DNA of 42,853 nt, from contig JAGQHB010000009.1 of NCBI GenBank assembly GCA_020432045.1, positions 1-42,853 of the forward strand, written 5' to 3'. The notes beneath the pieces are model-generated. The model made no database searches, was not told the origin of the DNA, and saw nothing but the letters and a program-made list of their open reading frames with translations. Shown piece after piece: positions 30,999 through 39,485 of this stretch; position 1 is the stretch's first letter, and each line of letters begins with the position of its first letter. The translations under genes and the position numbers were made by a program. Source of the DNA: Dehalococcoidia bacterium. GTDB taxonomy: Bacteria; Chloroflexota; Dehalococcoidia; Tepidiformales; Tepidiformaceae.

Positions 30999-32918
30999 TT
31001 AGGGCACGCGCTCGAGGAACCGGATGGTCCCATCGACTGTCACCTCGGGCACCCAGCCGACAATCTGCGTGCCTTCGATGACCACGCGCCAGAAGACAAG
31101 TCCCTCCGTTATCCGGACGGTGCTGTTTTCTGGCGTGTTGGTGACGACGATCACGCGGTCATCGGCACCGAGGGGGCGCAGGACACGTGCCGTGCCGGAG
31201 GGCGCTTCGAAGAGATCGACCTGGCGGATGGGCCGGGCCTTTGCACCGGATGTGAGCGTGGCCGAGGCTGCGGCAGCCGTAACCGAGGGAAGCGGCGTAT
31301 CGGTTGGCGTTGGCGCCTGTGTCGTGGGCGTTGCCGGAGCCGTGCGCGTCGCGGTGGCAGGCGAAGTTACCGAGGGCGATGGCGAGCCGCCTGCCGTCGC
31401 GGAGTCTGCGCGCACTTCGAAGACGCCGTTCATCCGCGTAGGGTGATTCACGCATTCGAACCGGTAAGCACCAGGCCCGGGCGTCTTGAAGCTGAACGTC
31501 GTCGATTCACCGCCACCGATGACCTCGCCAGTCGAACCGGGCGCAAGCTCCGATCCGCCTTCCTTATTCTTGAACTGCAGGCTGTGCCGGGCCTGGCCTT
31601 CATTGACGAGCGTGAATGTGACGTCGGTGTTCGGTGGCGCAGCGAGCAGCACACGGTCGAACTGGAACTCGACCGCAGTGAGTTCGAACTTCGTCGCCGT
31701 TTGAATGACGGGGCTCGCGCTGGGCGACGGGGAGGCCGTAGCGCCATTGTCGTCGTCGCCACCACCAGCGAGTGCAAAGAAGAGCCCGGCGCCCACTACG
31801 ACAGCGGCGGCCACGCCGATACCCCCAATCATCAAGAGCCGGTTGTTGCTGGCCGGCCGCCCGGCTGCAGGCGCGGACGGGGGTGATGACGGTGGCGCCG
31901 GCTGATGCTGCGCGGCTGGCGGCGCCGAAGCCGGTGCATAGGGCCGGGCGCCAGTCGATGCCACCGCTGTCGGCAGATCCACGGACGGCGTTGGTGCGAC
32001 CGTTGGTGGCGTCGACGGTGACGGTGGCGCCTGGGTCCTGCCGCCAGTTGCCGGGCGCATGGCCGTTCCGCCGGAGGATTGTCGCTGGAGACCCTGGCGC
32101 GCGCGGTCAATCGCTCCCGCGAGTTCTGCGGCCGACTGGTAGCGGTCCAGCGGGTCTTTTTCGCAGGCGCGGCGGACAACATTCTGGGCAGCTACCGGAG
32201 CAGACTCGATCAGCTCCATCGGCAGGTTCGAAGAGGCGTGGTGCATCATCAGTTCGATCGGGTTGCCACCGCTAAATGGGGGTTGCCCCGCCAGCATGGC
32301 GAACAGCATGATCCCGACGGAGTAGATGTCGGAGCGAGGGTCGGAGTTGCCATCGGCCTGTTCCGGCGACGCGTAAGCGGGAGTACCGACGAACCCGCCA
32401 GCCATCGTCAGCCCGCCCGACATCATTGAGCGGGCGATGCCAAAATCCGCGACCTTCACGCGGCCGTCGGCATCGAAGAGGATATTGTCCGGCTTTATGT
32501 CGCGATGGACGATACCACGGGCGCCCGCTTCTTCGAGCGCGCGAGCCACTTCTCCGGCGATCCAGAGGGCCCGGCCTGGCTCCATTCGCCCTTCCTGGCG
32601 GAGGACATCGGCCAGCGACTGACCTTCGATGAACTCCATGACCATGAAGTAGCGGCCGTCCTGCTGGCCAAAGTCGAGAAGATGGACCGTGTAGGGAGAG
32701 CGCAGGAGTGCTGCCGTGTGGGCTTCCCGCTCGAACCGTTCAGCGAACGATGGGTCGGCAGCGGCAAGGTGCGGATGGAGCACCTTCACGGCGACGCGCT
32801 CGTTGATGCGTTCGTCGACGCCTTCGAAGACGGAGCCCATGCCGCCCTGCCCGAGCTGGCGGACGAGGCGATAGTGTTTGAACCGTTCGGGGACGCCCTG
32901 CGGGCCAGGTTGTGTCAC
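30999..32918 (-). CDS. Ser/Thr protein kinase with extracellular cupredoxin and SH3-like domains
   Basis: 639 residues. Kinase domain about 15-275 with G-Q-G-G-M-G (23-28), K45, H-R-D140-I-K-P-D-N, D158-F-G and G-T-P-A-Y-A-S-P-E-Q. A Pro-rich linker leads to a membrane helix (about 361-384). Outside is a plastocyanin-like cupredoxin domain (about 408-502) with the full type-1 copper set: H445, C489, H492 and M496 (C-V-N-H-P-T-R-M). A second linker and an SH3-like domain (about 562-627) end the chain. Pkn-type kinases more often carry PASTA or other sensors; here a copper/redox sensor is suggested. The start is GTG with CATAGT 7 bases upstream. It is the last of three minus-strand genes from 33616. 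Confidence 0.9.
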   Translation of the reverse strand: MTQPGPQGVPERFKHYRLVRQLGQGGMGSVFEGVDERINERVAVKVLHPHLAAADPSFAERFEREAHTAALLRSPYTVHLLDFGQQDGRYFMVMEFIEGQSLADVLRQEGRMEPGRALWIAGEVARALEEAGARGIVHRDIKPDNILFDADGRVKVADFGIARSMMSGGLTMAGGFVGTPAYASPEQADGNSDPRSDIYSVGIMLFAMLAGQPPFSGGNPIELMMHHASSNLPMELIESAPVAAQNVVRRACEKDPLDRYQSAAELAGAIDRARQGLQRQSSGGTAMRPATGGRTQAPPSPSTPPTVAPTPSVDLPTAVASTGARPYAPASAPPAAQHQPAPPSSPPSAPAAGRPASNNRLLMIGGIGVAAAVVVGAGLFFALAGGGDDDNGATASPSPSASPVIQTATKFELTAVEFQFDRVLLAAPPNTDVTFTLVNEGQARHSLQFKNKEGGSELAPGSTGEVIGGGESTTFSFKTPGPGAYRFECVNHPTRMNGVFEVRADSATAGGSPSPSVTSPATATRTAPATPTTQAPTPTDTPLPSVTAAAASATLTSGAKARPIRQVDLFEAPSGTARVLRPLGADDRVIVVTNTPENSTVRITEGLVFWRVVIEGTQIVGWVPEVTVDGTIRFLERVP

Positions 32919-32965
32919 AGCTGTGACTATGGCGGAACGCCGGGACGGGCGCTACTTCGGGACGT

Positions 32966-33250
32966 TCAGGACTCCCAGGATTTCAGATGATGCGCGAAGC
33001 GTGCGCGGATATCGGCCGCAGTGGCGTCGTCGACGATGCCGGCGAAGAACCTTAGTCGGTCCGCCAGGTACTGCCGGGCGCCGTCTGTGCTGGTCACGTC
33101 GTCGTTATCCGCTGCCTCGACAAAAAACGCGGCCGCCAGCACGTCGCCATGTTGGCGGACCGCGTCAAGGATCACATCCGGGGCGGTGGTCCGGGGAAGC
33201 CCGAGCACACGGGCAAGCTGCACCAGCCGGATATCGGCGACATCGGCCAC
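32966..33250 (-). CDS. Small hypothetical protein between the zinc-ribbon and kinase genes
   Basis: 94 residues starting with GTG 3 bases after the stop of the zinc-ribbon gene, so it is probably translationally coupled. It is helical and acidic, with no membrane helix and no Cys. I do not recognise a family. Its place before the kinase gene (47 bases) makes a substrate or regulator of the kinase possible, but this is a guess. Confidence 0.6.
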   Translation of the reverse strand: MADVADIRLVQLARVLGLPRTTAPDVILDAVRQHGDVLAAAFFVEAADNDDVTSTDGARQYLADRLRFFAGIVDDATAADIRARFAHHLKSWES

Positions 33251-33253
33251 GGG

Positions 33254-33616
33254 CTAGTGCGCGGGCGCCTCGCGGGGGGTAGGCGGCTTGATCTTGGAAT
33301 AGCAGGCGCTGCAGTACACGGGGCGTTCGCCGCGCGGCACAAACGGCACTTCCGTCATCTGGCCACAGTCGGCGCAGGCGGCGGGGTGCATCTGGCGCGG
33401 GGTCTTGCCGCCGAAGCTGGCGAAGTTACCGTACTTAACGTATCCGTCGTTTTCCTGGAGCGTGCTCTGCGTCGCGCGGCGTGCGGAGCGGCACGAAGAA
33501 CAACGCGTGGGCTCGTTCATGAGCCCCTTGTTCGCGTAGAACTCTTGCTCTCCCGCGGTGAACGTGAACGGACGGCCGCAGTCGCGGCACGTGATTTGCT
33601 TGTCCGTGAAGGCCAA
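33254..33616 (-). CDS. Double zinc-ribbon protein
   Basis: 120 residues. Two four-Cys zinc sites: C10-x2-C13 with C39-x2-C42, and C81-x2-C84 with C102-x2-C105. The first follows the motif F-T-D-K-x-I-T-C-R-D-C-G and has N-E-P-T-R-C-S-S-C-R; the second belongs to the CxxC/CxxC ribbon type. It could bind RNA or DNA or carry zinc. The start is a TTG, preceded by AAGGA about 10 bases away; no ATG or GTG gives the usual M-A-F-T-D-K. It heads the kinase gene group. Confidence 0.78.
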   Translation of the reverse strand: MAFTDKQITCRDCGRPFTFTAGEQEFYANKGLMNEPTRCSSCRSARRATQSTLQENDGYVKYGNFASFGGKTPRQMHPAACADCGQMTEVPFVPRGERPVYCSACYSKIKPPTPREAPAH

Positions 33617-33752
33617 GGGCTATTGCTTCCTTTGCGTGGAGATTCCGAATCGAGTGTATCACAGCGGGCAAGGGGGCTTGTTGGGTGGGAGCTTACCGCG
33701 GCGCAGCCCCTGGCCTCTCGCCCCACGCGCCAGGAGCAGGCATGCTTTCCTT

Positions 33753-34166
33753 ATGAGTACGACGCTGTTCGACGCAGCAGGCGGCACCGAAGGCGTATCC
33801 CAGATCGTGGAGGCCTTCTACCGCCGGATCGAGGCCGACCAGTTCATGCGGTCCATCTATCCGGAGGACCTCGAACCCGGGAAGGCGAAACTGAAGCTGT
33901 TCTTCGAACAGTGGCTCGGCGGAGGACCGGTCTATTCGCAGAAGTTCGGCCATCCGCGGCTGCGGGCCCGGCACTTTCCCTTCGTCATCGGGGACCGCCA
34001 TGCAGGGCTCTGGTTGCGCTACATGCGTGAAGCCTGGCACGAGTGCGGCGTGCCGGCACAAGTCGAAACCGTCGCGTTCGAGCGGCTTGGCCCACTTGCC
34101 CGCCACATGGTGAACGAAGGGCAGGACGTTCCCCGCGAGCCAATCGGCGATGCCTTCATGCAGTAG
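33753..34166 (+). CDS. Truncated haemoglobin, group II-like
   Basis: 137 residues. Two-over-two globins bind O2 or NO and act in NO detoxification or O2 handling. The proximal His is H74 (R-A-R-H-F-P-F-V-I-G), Y23 matches the B10 position (A-F-Y-R-R-I) and W87 (L-W-L-R-Y-M) the G8 Trp of group II. The ATG has no close ribosome binding site but stands 6 bases after CATGCT, like the leaderless starts. It converges with the HAD gene, 6 bases apart. Confidence 0.88.
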   Translation: MSTTLFDAAGGTEGVSQIVEAFYRRIEADQFMRSIYPEDLEPGKAKLKLFFEQWLGGGPVYSQKFGHPRLRARHFPFVIGDRHAGLWLRYMREAWHECGVPAQVETVAFERLGPLARHMVNEGQDVPREPIGDAFMQ

Positions 34167-34172
34167 CCTGCC

Positions 34173-34955
34173 TCAGGACCAGAGGGTGCGAATCGCCATG
34201 GCGACGCCATCTTCGGCGGCACTGGCGGTCTGGTGCGTCGCCCTGTCACGGACGTGCGCGGGTGCATTGGCCATCGCCACGGAGGTCCCTGCAACATCGA
34301 ACATCGGCAGGTCTACCTCGCTATCGCCAAACACGACCGCTTCCGCAACGTCGATAGCGAGGGCATCGCAGAGTGCCTGCAGACCGTGGCCCTTGTCTGC
34401 GCCGATCGCAGTCGCGTTGACGAGCGCAGCGCCGTTGAACGATGCGGCACGATGGATGCCAACACGCCCGTCCCAGCCAAGCAGCTCCTCGAAAAGGTGG
34501 TCCGGCGCCTGGGGTTCCAGCAAGGCGGAAAGCAACACCGTGAGGTCGACACCTTGAAGCGTATCCACGATTGCCAGGAAGGGGCGCTGCCGCGAGGGGT
34601 CCGGAAGTGGCGACTGGCGGCGATACATCATCTCCGGCGTCATCAGGGTGATGGTCCAGTTCGCCTGTTCGGCGGCGGCAACGAGGAAGTCCGTGAACTC
34701 CCCCGGGAGCGGTGACTGGCGCACCACCTGTCCGCCGGCGAGCCGGACGTCAGCGCCACCGGATGCGACGGCGGCGGCCGGGATACCAAGCGAGTCGAAG
34801 CTCCGCATCGCCGCCTGGTAGGAACGTGCGGTGGCCGCGGCGACGATCACACCCTGCTCGACGAGGTCCCGGAGAGCTTCGGCGTTCGCGTCGCTCACGG
34901 CGTTCTGGCCGTTGAGGAGCGTGCCATCGAGGTCGAACGCAGCGAGGCGGTACAT
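34173..34955 (-). CDS. HAD-superfamily phosphatase, Cof type
   Basis: 260 residues. Cof-like HAD phosphatases dephosphorylate sugar phosphates and similar small molecules. The nucleophile motif is D8-L-D10-G-T-L, motif II follows at T-A-R-S-Y, motif III is K (G-A-D-K-G-H) and motif IV is G-D-S-E-V-D. A C2-type cap lies between. The start at 34955 matches the family N-terminus and lies 6 bases after a TACCCT box, with no ribosome binding site. Confidence 0.88.
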   Translation of the reverse strand: MYRLAAFDLDGTLLNGQNAVSDANAEALRDLVEQGVIVAAATARSYQAAMRSFDSLGIPAAAVASGGADVRLAGGQVVRQSPLPGEFTDFLVAAAEQANWTITLMTPEMMYRRQSPLPDPSRQRPFLAIVDTLQGVDLTVLLSALLEPQAPDHLFEELLGWDGRVGIHRAASFNGAALVNATAIGADKGHGLQALCDALAIDVAEAVVFGDSEVDLPMFDVAGTSVAMANAPAHVRDRATHQTASAAEDGVAMAIRTLWS

Positions 34956-34961
34956 GGGCCG

Positions 34962-34967
34962 AGGGTA
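34962..34967 (-). promoter_or_regulatory. -10 box of the HAD gene
   Basis: TACCCT on the minus strand, six bases before the ATG at 34955. Same box and spacing as at 6379-6384. Confidence 0.5.
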
Positions 34968-35003
34968 GGCGATCAGTGATGAACGCGACAGCAAGAGCGG
35001 CCG

Positions 35004-35468
35004 TCACAGCTCCTTTCGGAACTCCCACATATCACGCAGCGGGAGGCCGTGCTCTTCGAGCGGGACGCCGGGCTTCAGCTCGCGCACGCGGTCCATCGAA
35101 TCCAGGTGGAGGCGCACCAGCCGGTAACCCCGGCGCAGGTAGATGCCGATCGCGCGGACGTTGTCGTTCGTCGTAAACAGGCGCGCATAGGTCCCGCCGC
35201 CTTCGCGAATGTGCCCTTCGACGTGGTCGAGCGCGGCGCGTCCGTAGCCACGGCCTTCAACGTGGGCGTCGAGCGTCACGATCTCCGCTCCGGCCGGCTC
35301 GTCCGCCCAGGAGACGAACGCCACCTGCTGCCCACCATCGAGAAGCGCGACCGCCTGCACATCGGCGGGCCGGTAGACGCGTTCCGGGGTTACGACGAAC
35401 CCGCCCCAATCGCGGGCCCACCATTCAGTAATCTGCCCGGGGGAGGCAGGGTCGAATTGCAGCGTCAC
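35004..35468 (-). CDS. GNAT-family acetyltransferase
   Basis: 154 residues from a GTG. The acetyl-CoA-binding motif A is G-R-G-Y-G-R-A-A (about residues 76-83) after the strand I-V-T-L-D-A, and the motif B part N-D-N-V-R-A-I-G-I-Y-L-R-R-G-Y is clear. Substrate unknown. The start was placed at the GTG giving M-T-L-Q-F-D; upstream codons belong to a basic region without structure. It lies 11 bases after the end of the ABC permease gene and may be read with it. Confidence 0.85.
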   Translation of the reverse strand: MTLQFDPASPGQITEWWARDWGGFVVTPERVYRPADVQAVALLDGGQQVAFVSWADEPAGAEIVTLDAHVEGRGYGRAALDHVEGHIREGGGTYARLFTTNDNVRAIGIYLRRGYRLVRLHLDSMDRVRELKPGVPLEEHGLPLRDMWEFRKEL

Positions 35469-35479
35469 GTGTGTGCACG

Positions 35480-36457
35480 CTATCCGCGGCCGAGTCGCGG
35501 GTCGAGCACGTCGCGAAGGGCGTCGCCGAGGAAGTTGAATCCGACCACGAGGAGCGCGATGCCGCCGCCGGCGAAGACCGACAGCCAGGGATGACTTTCG
35601 ATAGAAGCCCGGCCCTCCTGGACCATCTTGCCCCACGAAACTACGTTCCGCGGACCGACTCCGAGGAATGAGATCGTCGCTTCAAACAGGATGTAGGCGC
35701 CGATACCGATCGAGAACGTGATGAGTACGACGGAGGCGATGTTCGGGAGGATGTGGCGGAACATGATCCGCAGGTCCGTGGCGCCGGTTGCCCGCGCTGC
35801 TGAGACGTAGTCGGTACTCGACACGCTGAACACGGTCGAACGCACGAGTCGCGTTGAAACGGGGACCCCGACAATGCCAAGCGCGATCACAGTGTTGCGG
35901 ACTGAGGGTTCGGCGATCTGGACAAGCAGGAGCAGCAGGACAAGCGCGGGAAACGCCTGCAGCGCGTCCACGAATCGCTGGAGGATCAGATCAATCCAGC
36001 CGCGGTAGTAGCCGGACACGACGCCAAGGATGAGGCCGAAAAACACGGCGATGAGCGACGCGCCAAAGCCAACGATAAGCGACAGCTGTGATCCGTAGAT
36101 GACCCGCGCATAAATGTCGCGTCCGACGCTATCGGTGCCGAACCAGTGTTCCGCGTTCGGAGATTCGTAGGATGCGACGATTCGTGGCGAGCCGATATTC
36201 GGGTCGCGGGCGAGGTCGACGATCGATGGGTTCGTTTTGAAGTTCGGGTTCTCGCTATCAAACACGCGTTCCGTGTCGTAGCGGCTGAGCACCGGGGCGA
36301 ACAGGGCCATGATGATGAAGAAGATGGCGATGAACAGCCCCAGCGCGCCGAGCCGTTTTCGCACGAGGAACCGGAAGAAGTTCTGCCGGAACCGGGCAAG
36401 GCCCGTTGGCCGGACCCTGATCCCCGCGTCCAGGGCAGTCGCTGCCGCGTCGCTCAT
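35480..36457 (-). CDS. Peptide/nickel-type ABC transporter permease, DppC/OppC type
   Basis: 325 residues, membrane permease of the BPD_transp_1 family with an N-terminal cytoplasmic part, a first membrane helix (about 34-55), an outer loop with D-S-V-G-R-D (about 113), and five further helices. It holds the EAA-type loop A-A-R-A-T-G-A-T-D for contact with the ATPase. It overlaps the DppB-type gene by 4 bases (ATGA) and follows it in the operon, so they form the channel. No ATPase gene is in this window on the downstream side. Confidence 0.93.
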   Translation of the reverse strand: MSDAAATALDAGIRVRPTGLARFRQNFFRFLVRKRLGALGLFIAIFFIIMALFAPVLSRYDTERVFDSENPNFKTNPSIVDLARDPNIGSPRIVASYESPNAEHWFGTDSVGRDIYARVIYGSQLSLIVGFGASLIAVFFGLILGVVSGYYRGWIDLILQRFVDALQAFPALVLLLLLVQIAEPSVRNTVIALGIVGVPVSTRLVRSTVFSVSSTDYVSAARATGATDLRIMFRHILPNIASVVLITFSIGIGAYILFEATISFLGVGPRNVVSWGKMVQEGRASIESHPWLSVFAGGGIALLVVGFNFLGDALRDVLDPRLGRG

Positions 36458-37413
36458 GCCAGCCTCACTCGCGGGTCGAGATAGCCGTACAGGACATCGA
36501 CTGCGAGGTTCGTGGACACGATGACAAAGGTCGTCAGGAGGACGAGGCCCTGCGTCAGCGGGTAGTCACGCAAGAAGATCGATGTGAACAGCAGGCGGCC
36601 AATGCCAGGGATGTTGAACATCTGCTCGAGTACGATCTGGGAGCCGACGATGGTTGCGACTGTGAGTCCCATGACCGTGAGCACTGGCAGGAGGGCGTTA
36701 CGGAGCGCATGACGCATGACGACGCTGCGCTCATTGAGCCCTTTCGCCCGCGCGGTGCGGATGTAGTCGTCGCGCAGTACTTCAAGCATCTGCGAGCGGA
36801 GGACACGCATGGTGTTTGCCGTGGAGGCGAGCCCGCCCGCAAACATCGGGATCAGGTACCACTTGAGCGCGCCGATGGGGTCGTCCCACAGGTGCGGCTG
36901 TCCGATGACGTCGATTTTGAACAGGTCGAACGCGAGCACGATGGACACGGCAATGGACGCGGTCCAGAACACGGGCGCGGCAAGCGCACCGATCGCGATA
37001 CCGCGTAAGACATAGTCCGGCCATTTGTCCTGATTGACCGCGCTCAGGATGCCGACCGGCACCGCGACGCCAAACCCGACGAGCACAATCAGGAACGCGA
37101 GTTCAGCGCTGTACGGAAACGCATCTCGCAGCTCGCTCCAGACAGAACGCTTGGTCCGGAACGAATCGCCGAGATCCAGGCGGATTGTGTTCCACATGAA
37201 GTCGCGGTACTGGGTGGTGACAGGTTTATCGAGGCCGAGCTCTTTCTCGGCATTGGCGATCGCCTCGGGAGTGACGCCGCCAAGGTTCGCGCCGGCGAAC
37301 TGCGCCACGGCGTAGTTCCCGGGCAAGACACGAAGGGCTGCAAAGACGAGCGTCGCAACCATCCAGAGAACAAGGATATTCAGCAGCACTCGTCGAATTA
37401 TGTAATCAATCAC
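36454..37413 (-). CDS. Peptide/nickel-type ABC transporter permease, DppB/OppB type
   Basis: 319 residues from a GTG (M-I-D-Y-I-I-R-R-V-L). Six membrane helices are predicted, and the motif Y-I-R-T-A-R-A-K-G-L-N-E of the EAA loop is near the C-terminus, followed by the R-N-A-L-L-P-V-L segment typical of DppB. The outer loop after helix 1 is the usual large one (G-L-D-K-P-V-T-T-Q-Y). An AGGT lies 5 bases before the start. It pairs with the DppC-type protein downstream and serves the binding protein encoded at 37502-39370. Confidence 0.92.
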   Translation of the reverse strand: MIDYIIRRVLLNILVLWMVATLVFAALRVLPGNYAVAQFAGANLGGVTPEAIANAEKELGLDKPVTTQYRDFMWNTIRLDLGDSFRTKRSVWSELRDAFPYSAELAFLIVLVGFGVAVPVGILSAVNQDKWPDYVLRGIAIGALAAPVFWTASIAVSIVLAFDLFKIDVIGQPHLWDDPIGALKWYLIPMFAGGLASTANTMRVLRSQMLEVLRDDYIRTARAKGLNERSVVMRHALRNALLPVLTVMGLTVATIVGSQIVLEQMFNIPGIGRLLFTSIFLRDYPLTQGLVLLTTFVIVSTNLAVDVLYGYLDPRVRLA

Positions 37414-37452
37414 GGAGACCTGGCCTGTGACGCGAAAAATGAGCTTGCCGGG

Positions 37453-37489
37453 CCGGAAGGCGGGCGCCGGGCTGCGCCCCACCTTCCGG
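37453..37489. promoter_or_regulatory. Strong hairpin between binding-protein and permease genes
   Basis: Outer stem CCGGAAGG/CCTTCCGG (37453-37460 with 37482-37489) and inner stem GGGCGC/GCGCCC (37462-37467 with 37474-37479). It stands 12 bases after the binding-protein stop on the minus strand, with no T-run. Such hairpins often protect the binding-protein mRNA or lower the reading of the permease genes. Confidence 0.6.
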
Positions 37490-37501
37490 GGTTTGCGCGG
37501 C

Positions 37502-39370
37502 CTAGAGGCCAGTGATCGTCGGAGTAGCCCGGCCCTTGTAGGTCGGATCATCCGTATCGATGAACAGGTCCAGCGCGTCCAGCGAACTGGAGATGAGGTT
37601 CCAGCCCTCTTCCGCGGAAGGTCCGGTGGGGTTCACGTAATGCCAGTACAGCGTCGGGGCGATGTAGTTGTACATGATCACCCGGCCGAACTGGCCCTTC
37701 GAGAGGACGAAGTCCTGCACCTCACGGACGAGCTTGAGCGCTTCGTTCTTGTTCGTCAGCGTCAGCGACTTTGTGAGCTTGGCATCGATCTCGGTCGCCT
37801 CGCTGACATCCCAGATGTTGGAGGTGGAACCTGTGGTGAAGGCGCCAACCATCTCCGCGCGGGCATCCGGGATCTCGACGTTCGGGATCCAGCCGAAGAA
37901 CGGGTCGAAGTTCTTTGAGAACCAGCTCGGGATGATCTCCGTGTAGTTCTTCGTCCGCGCCTTGAACTGCGTCGTGCCGAATGCCTTGTTGAACATCTCG
38001 GCGATGATCTCGGGCGTCGATGACCAGGCCGCTCGACTGGCCCAGGTATCCGGCACAACCCAGGTGATCTCGCCGATATCGGCGCCTCCGGCAGCATCCC
38101 AGAGGGCTTTGGCATCCTTCAGGTCCTGGTCTCGCTGGACCTTGTAGCCGGGGACCTTTTCGAGGTCGGTCTGGGGGATCGCCCAGGCGTCCTGGAGCCA
38201 GGTGACGGGGCCTGAGACTTTGCCGAGGCCGCTGTGCAGCTGCTGGATGAGCTGGCGCCGATCCGCGGCAAGGTTGATCGCCTGGATCAGGCGATCGTCC
38301 TTCCATGGCGCCTGCGCCCGCGGCAGATAGATAGCGACCGTATTGGCCACGCCGGCGTATTTGATCCGGGTCTTGTCCTTGTTTGCCTCCCAGAACTTGG
38401 TCGTCTGGCCGGGGTCCGGGTCGGTGAACGAATCAACCTGCTTCTGTTCGAAGGCGATCCGGTAGGCGGTCGGGTCTTCGAACGTCTGGATCCAGCGGTT
38501 GCCGTCCAGGTAGGGCCGTTCTTTGTTGTAGTAGTCCGGGTTACGGACGGCCGAGATGGACTTGCCGGGAACCCATTCCGTGAGGATATTGGGGCCGGTG
38601 CCGATCACCTTATCGGCGGAGATCTCCGTCGCCTTCGGCTCCACCGCCTCGATCAGTTCCTTTTGCACCATCAGGTTGAACTCGTTCGCGAGTCCGCCGA
38701 TGAACGTCGCATCGGGCTTCGCCAGCTTCATTGTCACCGTATTGCCGCTGATCGTGACCGTATCGACGTTCTTCCAGTAGGCGTTGCGGCCGAACGAGCC
38801 CTTTTCGCCGCTGGCGAGGAGGCCAGCCTTCTGGCGCTCAATGTTGTACTTGACATCTTCCGTCGTGAAAGCCCGGCCACCCGCAGCCGCCGGGTTCTTG
38901 GCGCCGGGTCCGGCCCCATGCCACTTCACGCCCTGCCGAATGGTGAGGACGATGGTCGAGGCGTCGGGGTTTTCCCACTTCTCCGCCAGGTCTCCGGCCA
39001 TGTCGCCCGTGTTGGGGTTGGAGAAGCGCAGGAGCTTGGACTGGACACGGGCCAGCACCTGCAAGACCGGGCTCGCCACCGTGCGCTGCGGGTCGACTGA
39101 TTCGTAGACATTAGCGGACTGGCTAACGTAGATGCCGCCCTTCTTGCCAGCGGCGGCGGCAGTGCCAGTCTTGGTCGCCGCGGCGGTACCGGTGCCAGTC
39201 GCGGCAGCCGTCGTTGCGGCAGCAGTCGTCGCCGTGCTGGTGGGACTGCTGTCATCGTCATCGCCACACCCGACGAGTCCGAGGGCAGCAGCACCGACAG
39301 CGCCCACCCCGGCGCCCTGGAGCATGCGGCGACGCTGAATACGGCGCGTCCAGTAGTTGTTCCGTTCCAT
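37502..39370 (-). CDS. Peptide ABC transporter substrate-binding protein, Tat lipoprotein
   Basis: 622 residues, family 5 (DppA/OppA-type) binding protein. The N-terminus has a twin-arginine region (R-R-I-Q-R-R-R-M-L-Q-G), a hydrophobic stretch and lipobox L-V-G-C (about residue 36), then a long Thr/Ala linker. The mature part has the family pattern (E-N-P-D-A-S-T-I-V-L-T-I-R and G-x-G-P-N...). It should be lipid-anchored and bring peptides or similar compounds to the permeases. A very strong GGAGGAGGG lies 5 bases before the ATG. Ligand type unknown. Confidence 0.93.
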   Translation of the reverse strand: MERNNYWTRRIQRRRMLQGAGVGAVGAAALGLVGCGDDDDSSPTSTATTAAATTAAATGTGTAAATKTGTAAAAGKKGGIYVSQSANVYESVDPQRTVASPVLQVLARVQSKLLRFSNPNTGDMAGDLAEKWENPDASTIVLTIRQGVKWHGAGPGAKNPAAAGGRAFTTEDVKYNIERQKAGLLASGEKGSFGRNAYWKNVDTVTISGNTVTMKLAKPDATFIGGLANEFNLMVQKELIEAVEPKATEISADKVIGTGPNILTEWVPGKSISAVRNPDYYNKERPYLDGNRWIQTFEDPTAYRIAFEQKQVDSFTDPDPGQTTKFWEANKDKTRIKYAGVANTVAIYLPRAQAPWKDDRLIQAINLAADRRQLIQQLHSGLGKVSGPVTWLQDAWAIPQTDLEKVPGYKVQRDQDLKDAKALWDAAGGADIGEITWVVPDTWASRAAWSSTPEIIAEMFNKAFGTTQFKARTKNYTEIIPSWFSKNFDPFFGWIPNVEIPDARAEMVGAFTTGSTSNIWDVSEATEIDAKLTKSLTLTNKNEALKLVREVQDFVLSKGQFGRVIMYNYIAPTLYWHYVNPTGPSAEEGWNLISSSLDALDLFIDTDDPTYKGRATPTITGL

Positions 39371-39429
39371 TATTCCCTCCTCCACGTACGGATAGACCTC
39401 AATTTCGAGCCCTCCGCGCGGAAGGATGC

Positions 39430-39458
39430 AATCTATCAATACCTGCCGTTGACGGCAA
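39430..39458 (-). promoter_or_regulatory. Promoter of the binding-protein operon
   Basis: -35-like TTGCCG (39458-39453, minus strand), 17-base spacer, -10 TAGATT (39435-39430). This is the best -35/-10 pair in the window. The leader would be about 50 bases and ends in the strong ribosome binding site. Confidence 0.6.
39444..39457. promoter_or_regulatory. Operator-like palindrome between -10 and -35
   Basis: TGCCGT-TG-ACGGCA, a 6-bp perfect inverted repeat with a 2-base centre, overlapping the -35 box and the spacer of the transporter promoter. A repressor binding here would block transcription. Which regulator binds is unknown. Confidence 0.5.
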
Positions 39459-39485
39459 CGTTTGGCCGCTGCCCTTACGGAGCGT

